A stretch of 64,000 nt of DNA from Schistosoma mansoni (taxonomy: Eukaryota > Platyhelminthes > Trematoda > Strigeidida > Schistosomatidae). The DNA is taken from the NCBI RefSeq assembly GCF_000237925.1, contig NW_017386093.1, positions 1 to 64,000 on the forward strand. The letters run 5' to 3'. Of the stretch, positions 57,865 through 64,000 are shown piece after piece (position 1 is the stretch's first letter; every line of letters begins with the position of its first letter). The notes beneath the pieces were generated by a model. It worked only from the letters and a program-made list of their open reading frames with translations. It had not been told where the DNA came from and searched no databases. A program made the translations under genes and the position numbers.

Positions 57865-58015
57865 AGAAAAGCTCAGTGGTAACTCCTCAGATTGTGAATC
57901 TGGGTGGCGTGGGTTTGAGTTCCACAAGGAGCATTATTTTCCTGAAGAGAAAAAGTACATTTTGCTGATGAGTCCCAGCTAACACAGAACCCACGTCCAG
58001 AGTTTGCTGGGGTCT
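57865..58015 (+). mobile_element. tRNA-derived SINE with hammerhead remnant
   Basis: A box AGCTCAGTGGTAACTCC, B box GGGTTTGAGTTCC, then a body ending in TTGCTGATGAGTCCCAGC, ACCCACGTCCAGAGTTTGC. The CTGATGA core and GTC triplet are present, but the GAAA box reads GAAC, so cleavage is unlikely. The head differs from the other SINEs and looks closer to a true tRNA. Confidence 0.6.
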
Positions 58016-58824
58016 AATTACAACCGCTTAACACTTAAAAATAGCGTAGGCGATATCGAGTCACTCAGATTAGTGGCCAAAATGTAACTTGATTGATAGG
58101 AGTTGATCAGCATTGAAAAGGAATTGAAATATATGACATCGATCACTACTCAGTGGTCAACCAATTGTAAATAATAAGTTTGTTTGTTCACAACCATCCA
58201 GACTATGTCAAATAGTGGAAAAGATGTGAATACGGAATGGGAATTTAAAACACAGTATTGTGCATACATGTTTTTTTTGGTTAACATATTTACGATAAAA
58301 TATTTCAATGAGATTCTATTTGGTCCTTTTGAATGATATATTACGAAATATTATGTGACGAAATTAACTCTACTGACCAATCAATCAATTACCAACAACA
58401 TATGACTGGCTTTACATGTAAGTAATCAACATTGCTTAGATATTTAAAAGAAACAAGCATTGTCACATTGAATATGATCAATAGTTAACCAGATACACGT
58501 GATTAATACATTTTTGTGGAGCGATGGTGATTTAGTGATTATGAATCCTTCAGCTTCCAATCAATAACAAGTTCTAAATTCTAATTCTATTTCACCTACT
58601 TTGATTTGAAAAGTCAAGTAGTAGCATCACTACTCTTCACATACTGTTGGCAGGATAAGGTTGTGACTACTGTCAGTTCATTTCGGGTTCGAATCGGTAT
58701 AGTTTGATTGATCCGTTTTCAACTAATCAGCATTAGTGAAAGAATCGAGATGCTACAAAATTCTTATGAAAATTCTATGTCAAGTCCGATGTTTTTACAA
58801 CTGCATAACGGTTATTTTAGTTTA

Positions 58825-58867
<43 letters not shown>
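58825..58867. repeat. (AT)n microsatellite
   Basis: A perfect AT tract of about 40 bases in the RNase H1 intron. Confidence 0.9.
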
Positions 58868-58870
<3 letters not shown>

Positions 58871-58974
58871 ATGAGTAGAAAATATATTTATTACTCACTT
58901 GCTACCCAATAATCAATTTATTTGAAACTATCAGGTTTAGTTTTGACTCTGATACCTACAATATCATGCATAAT

Positions 58975-59830
58975 GTGGCTGAAAGCCAAACTATACAGAT
59001 CTGTAGCACCCTGGTCCACCAGGGTGTTTGGTACCTGAGTGGTTGCGTCACAGGATTGGGCTGAGCTGTTCGGATTGTAACGTTGAAGCCTTTATAGTAT
59101 CTGGTTCTCCTGTGGGGCGGGATTGAGCTGTACTGCTTGGGCTAAGCCTGGGCAGTGTCTGGCTCTCCTGTCAAGCGGGATTGAGCTGTACTGTTTGGGT
59201 TGCCGCGTGAAAGTCTGGATGGTGTCTGGTTCACCTGAAAACCAGTGCAAGATTACCCTGGCCCATAAGGGTATATTATATAACTGTGAAAGGCCCCCAA
59301 ATGCCCCTGGTACGGCAGAGAAGTGGGGAGAGTCCGCTCTCCCTCTCCAAATGCTCTCACATGGCCACGCGAATATATAGCCTCTGACAGGGAAGTCCTA
59401 CTCACTGTCTTCTCGTGGCGAGGGTGTTGTTTACGAAAGTGAGAGGACGAAAAGCGAATGTCCGGCGCTTTAACCGGGTTGGTGGAAACGGAAAGTCCAC
59501 CTAGGGGAGTTGGAAAACCCTGATTCCAAACCAATGGTGCACATGGGCTCCAGGATCCTGATGGAACGAATGGCGTATGAACCTATTGTTGGTCACCGGC
59601 TACCATGGGACTGCATCTCCTCACGATGCTCCACTGCCTTGTGGATCAGACCTTTAGGTCAAAGGCTCGGGGTGTGGTCCCCTAAGAAAACCACCTGCTT
59701 CAGTCTGGGCGCCTGGGCAGTATCACAGCCCTCAAGCAAATCGATTGAGATTTGTGAGGCGCATATTTATCTGGTGCTTTTTGTACCAATATTTATGTGT
59801 TTAAATAAATAAATAAATAAATAAAGTACC
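58975..59830 (+). mobile_element. retroposon with (AAAT)n tail, class unknown
   Basis: A GC-richer block of about 850 bases ending ATGTTTAAATAAATAAATAAATAA. The 5' part has two tandem-like units around GGGATTGAGCTGTACTG. Later parts include CTCCCTCTCCAAATGCTCTCAC, GGGGAGTTGGAAAACCCTG and TGGTTACC-like words shared with 54265-54740 (minus), 42715-42905 and 46930-47076. An A-rich tail and repeated 5' truncation fit reverse-transcription. Reading frames of 85-100 codons do not match RT or endonuclease, so it may be a LINE 3' region or a non-autonomous element. Confidence 0.65.
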
Positions 59831-61924
59831 AAGTAAATGAATTAGTAGTTCAACTATTCGTCCTAATAGAAGTACGTTTGAAATACAATAAATAATGGAG
59901 GCTGGTGTTAATTCCTAGCTTGGATTCAAGGGAGAAGATAGAGAACGGGCTTACACGTAGCGAACCAATAGGAGCTTAGTTTGCGTCGCCTCAAGGTTAA
60001 TGGTGCAGGTCAGACATGTGATTGGTCAGGTCTGGGGCATTAGACTATAGAAGAAATAATAGACGTGGAATAGATAAAGACTATAATTAGAACTTTGATT
60101 AGTGACTTTAACATGTAGTATGTGTTTGTATCACAAGGCATAACAGCCTTTAGAGCTAACTTTGTGATGTGTTGGTGAGGAGAGGGGCCACGAGAATTTT
60201 CAAGCTTAGTAATGAAGTCCTCACTTTATCGACACGAGTCACCTGTGAAGTGCGTACCTCAATCAATTACTTTTGTTTTAATTGACTTATCGATTGTTTA
60301 TTTTTGTAGTTAACGTTTCATCTGTTATCGTTTTATTTCATTTTATAGAAGATTTATTCTGTACTGAGTAGCTATTTGTCTTTATTTAGAAGTTTATCTT
60401 AATAATTCAATTCTTTGAGCACGTATCGCTGCAGCATATCACCGACTGATCGACATTTCATCAACTTCATTTTAACAATACTCAAAGCTATGTACCTTTT
60501 ACAAAATATTAATTCATAACATTTACAAAACTGACTGATAAAAACAGGTAAGCTATAAACAATCTAGGAAACTGAAAAGAGTTGTTTGTTGTAGTTCAGA
60601 CCTTCCAAAAATCAACATCAGTACAAAGAGGAAATCAAAAGGCATGGTAAAAAAAATTTTAGATCATCAAGGAAAATATGTATGAAACTGAGATGAAGAT
60701 GGAAAACAATAAGATGTTGAAAATTTAGAGGACGGTTAATATTTAATGGGTTGAGTCAATGTGATCCATCTTAGAGCAGTCTAACCAGGAGGCTAACATG
60801 ATCTATACATAATTCAGATTAGCATTCGGTGACGTTTTCTGTTAACCTTTATATGCTTTTGAAAACCTAAACCTTCTCCAATCAACATTGTTTATCGAGA
60901 AAGTAGTGAGCGAGTGAGTGAATAACAAGTCTCTCCCTATCACACTTCAGTCGGTCCGCATCTACTGACTTGTTTATCATATATACTCTAAACTTTTGTA
61001 TTATTTACTTGGTATTTTAACGGCACACACAAAAATTTGCATTGAAGGTACCTCTACAAACGTGGATTTGTATGACTTAGTTTTTACACCTTTGGTGATA
61101 GTGTTTCGAATAATAAGACTGTGAAAAAGTGGACTGTTTTGCAAGATACTTGAGTATTTTGACAGACAATTTGATTATCTCGCCCTGGTGTACTTTGCGA
61201 AAGCGTGAAAAAAATATTGGATGAGAATAACTGTAACAATAGCAAAAAATCGAAGAAATAATGTTTAATCGGAAAGCGGTAAGACTAAAAGTAGGAAACT
61301 CCAGATCAGAGCGTGAATTTGTGCTGCTGACAATATAGGGGTGTCACAGTAGTGTGTTTTCCTTAGATAACCAACAGCTACAGATGTGTTGCCTTCTCGC
61401 AATGGAAAGAAAGAATTACAAAAAATCGGCCCTAGAAGCAATACACTACACTTTACTAAACTGATCCCGTCGTCGAAGGTAAGGCTTTGAAAGTACGAGG
61501 CTGACACATCAAGGACTACTTATATAACACGCAAGTGACCTGCCCTTAAGTAATTGTATCTCGGTGTCCGTAGTCACTTTCACAGGTCTCTAAAACCACT
61601 ACCAATCTAATTTCCTCAAGAAGTATCCATTCATGGTGTGAGCAATTTAGAAATGAAAAACTTCAACATACAGTACTCGAGATCACCTTGTTAGCTACCA
61701 AATCCAATCACCAATCATTGTAAAAATGCCGATTCCAAAAATTTATTGTGGCTTGAACTGCTGACCGTTAAAATAATTGACTGCTAAGCAAAATTCAAAT
61801 TTTGGTAGGAGCATAGATTTCTTTAGCAGTGCGAACGCCTAGATGATAAGTCCCAATACGTAAAGAACATAGTGTTTTCAACTGATTGTCTTTGAACACT
61901 AAATACATCAGTAAATCATCGTGA

Positions 61925-62060
61925 ACATAGAACTTGGAAAGTATGTACGTTAGCCTATAGTGGACTATCTTCGAGATAATTCCTTAGGCTTCGCATATCA
62001 ACCGCCCTGATAACTGTTATTAAATAAATCCCAACAATGTACTAATTTAAGAAGACAACA
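61925..62060 (-). repeat. dispersed repeat, inverted partner of 44450-44640
   Basis: CTTCGAGATAATTCCTTAGGCTTCGCATATCAACCGCCCTGATAAC, complementary to the 44455-44510 block with moderate divergence. Confidence 0.45.
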
Positions 62061-62862
62061 CGAAGCGCCGATCACAGTTTACCATTGAATAGAACAGATC
62101 ATTGAGTCACAAGTACATCAAGCGAATTCGAACAGAAATGCTAATGCGAGCGAATGCCCAGGCAAATAAAGAATCAAATAAATTAATAAGACTCAAGCAT
62201 ATATATAAGGGAAAGTGAATGATGCATTGAGCGATTTAAGCAACTAACATTTAAGTTAGAAAGAGAGATATGTACGTAGGTTGTCACATGCGATCAACAA
62301 TATACGTTCACACAGACGTAATAATAATAATACCAAGATATCAAACTGTCATTGTTCGAATAGCACTATCTGTTATTTAAGTTAATTGAAGGGCTTGGCA
62401 AAACTAAACGTAAACAAAAGAATAACAGAGGCGCTATAAGCCCCAATGTCAATACCATGATGAGTATCTGAAATGGAAACTGAGTTAGAGGTAATCTTAA
62501 CGACCTGGGAGCTTAGCCTAAGAGCTTGAATAAAAACTACGTGAGTTTGGTCATATACAGCTTTTCTGAAAATACTAAACACATACCTGTTTTCAAATCT
62601 CACATGAATAACTTTTACGAGAAAAATCGATGGGGTCAACTAAATAAATGTAAATAATAGTAATATCAACAGTAGTACGATCCGATATATCAAATAATTG
62701 ATGCTGATTATTTGCCACAAACACTGACAAAGATAGTAAACGATACACAAGATTATCCATATTATTTGATAAATGGTATGACGCTAAAGTTTATAACACG
62801 ATTACTCCATAATTATGTTAAGAGGAAGAAAGCGAGTCCACACTAAAAAGCAAAAAAATTAC

Positions 62863-63078
62863 CCAGATTATTTCAATTCCTGATTCAGCGATAACTTCAA
62901 GTAATCGTTTAACTGGTTCTTTTAATTTAGCATCTTCACCATTGGCTAATTTCCAGGCATTTCGCGCCCACCGTTGACCCCATTCTGTTGCACAGTTTTG
63001 AGTGAATTTACTATCAGTAACTATTCCCAAATGAGTAATACCACCAATGTGTGCCTGTTTAATTGCACATATCACCGC
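62863..63078 (-). CDS. RNASEH1: RNase H1, catalytic-domain exon
   Basis: RNase H1 degrades the RNA strand of RNA:DNA hybrids in nucleus and mitochondrion. The exon reads AVICAIKQAHIGGITHLGIVTDSKFTQN, then CATEWGQRWARNAWKLANGE and LLEVIAESGIEIIW. TDS carries the catalytic Asp of the second strand; the W...W...GW-like basic stretch (WGQRWARNAWK) is the eukaryotic substrate-binding protrusion. Acceptor AATTAG (AG at 63080-63079); donor TGG/GTAATT (GT at 62862-62861); 72 codons, phase 0 at both ends. The first catalytic Asp and the Glu must lie in exons to the right, outside the window. Cellular RNase H1 rather than a retroelement RNase H is favoured by the split exons and the C-terminal ending. 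Confidence 0.87.
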
Positions 63079-64000
63079 CTAATTTAAAGAAATGCATTAA
63101 AAAAGAATCATAATTTTTTTATTTTTGTCAGTGTGAATTGAATATATGGGGAATGTAACTCGGTAAGCACTACGGATATAATTATAAACTAAGTTATGAT
63201 CTATTAGCATTAACATTGTTACTACCTCTAAAATTCTGGGATGCGTCATGAAAGTTTGATTTCACCGTGTTAATGGAGTATGGCAACTTGAACCGATGTA
63301 CATGGGTGCCAGGTTCCATGTAGCATTTGAATTACTAACTGAGGCTATGAACCAAAAATATAAGGCAGTTAAAAGTCCGTCAGTTAGTTCATAAGCAACG
63401 TAGAATTTGTCACATGTGGGGATCAGTTTACGTTGCTACACTATATCAGCAAAGCGGCATAAAACTGCCAAAACAAAAGGGAGAGCAGCAAATGTAGCAA
63501 CATCATTAGTAGAAAAAACTAGAAATAAGCAACATGATTCGAGAAGAATTCGTGGAATATAAGGTATAAAACAATTATAAAAGTCGAAATGTAGGGGAAG
63601 GTAAAAAGCGAATGCAACAGTCAACGACTTCATGAATTGATGGTACATTTTAAGTTGACTACATTTAGATTCTTCCAGTCTGATCCTACACCACCCACTA
63701 TCATGAGCCGAAGTAGGTAATGATTGTGCATATGATTCAATCACCTCAGTTGATGAAAACTCACTACCTCACCAGTCGACCTGAAATGCCTTATTTAAAC
63801 CTGAAGTTTCGTACTGATGTTGTTCAGAAGAACTATGAATGCTCTACAATTAAACCAGCCAGTTAAGTGGACAAAACTCCAGCAAAGTCACCAACCTGAG
63901 CAACAAACAGTCCCCATTATTTCATTTTCCATTTTTACTTAGTGCTCTGCGTCTAATTTCAACATGGCTCGTTCGATGGCCTTATCATATGTGAGTGACG
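63079..64000 (-). other. RNase H1 intron, right edge of window
   Basis: Contains a dispersed repeat block (63270-63345), an RTE 3' remnant and unassigned sequence. No further RNase H1 exon (for example a DGA or AE-containing one) was recognised. Confidence 0.4.
63620..63775 (-). mobile_element. RTE-like LINE 3' remnant
   Basis: CTTCATGAATTGATGGTACATTT, CTTCCAGTCTGATCCTACACC and CCTCAGTTGATGAAAACTCACTACCTC parallel the reverse-strand RTE end at 47145-47300 word by word but are strongly diverged. Confidence 0.45.

Larger units (their letters stand above)
57244..62862 (-). other. RNase H1 last intron
   Basis: 5.6 kb intron with an Sm-alpha-like SINE, an (AT)n tract, the retroposon at 58975-59830 and an unclassified dispersed repeat near 61925-62060. 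59880-61900 shows no exon or clear repeat. Confidence 0.6.

Noticed and set aside
57865-57935. A true tRNA gene at the head of the SINE
   Set aside because: The closest to a tRNA in the window, but the acceptor arms do not pair and the SINE body follows directly.

Overview
The window looks like nuclear DNA of a trematode of the genus Schistosoma. It is AT-rich and intron-rich with very small exons. Its repeats are ones typical of schistosomes: tRNA-derived SINEs carrying hammerhead ribozymes (Sm-alpha type), RTE-clade LINEs resembling SR2, Penelope-like pieces and (AT)n tracts. Species cannot be fixed by eye. A 200-base run of N at 49791-49990 marks an assembly gap.

Host genes. Three minus-strand genes were assembled from exons by matching splice sites, reading phase and family motifs. 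(1) RNase H1: a catalytic-domain exon (62863-63078) and the terminal exon (57151-57243); its 5' exons lie off the right edge. (2) Phosphoglucomutase (PGM1-type): start codon at 54002, exons at 53739-54002, 52192-52500, 50310-50445, 44999-45347, 43157-43411, 38865-38999 and the last at 36806-36895. One exon, coding for roughly 50-60 residues, could not be found. (3) A homologue of adipose-secreted signaling protein (ADISSP/C20orf27, UPF0687): exons 31162-31729, 26520-26642 and 18935-19164, with any 5' exon unidentified. A plus-strand C-terminal exon of an unrecognised gene lies at 4417-4742, so it converges on the minus-strand genes. An orphan terminal-type exon lies at 17326-17572 (minus). The first two enzymes are housekeeping functions (RNA:DNA hybrid removal; glucose-1-P/glucose-6-P interconversion). 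Nothing suggests the genes work together beyond shared strand.

Repeats. 6-15 kb holds SINEs, microsatellites and a minus-strand, internally deleted RTE element with a 9-bp target duplication (11801-13554). 19.3-25.5 kb holds Penelope-like fossils, an LTR fossil, a second copy of the same deleted RTE element (plus strand) and an older RTE copy. 27-30.8 kb holds two head-to-head RTE copies with 374-bp inverted arms. 34.3-35.8 kb holds a nested RTE/LTR/RTE mosaic whose matching other half lies at 24.1-25.5 kb. The phosphoglucomutase introns carry many SINEs, RTE pieces and a head-to-head hammerhead SINE pair beside the gap. 59.0-59.8 kb is a retroposon of unknown class with an (AAAT)n tail.

I found no complete novel gene system. 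The most interesting signals are the transposed, internally deleted RTE derivative, the split nested locus, the paired hammerhead SINEs and the missing phosphoglucomutase exon. All homology calls come from remembered family motifs, not from a search.
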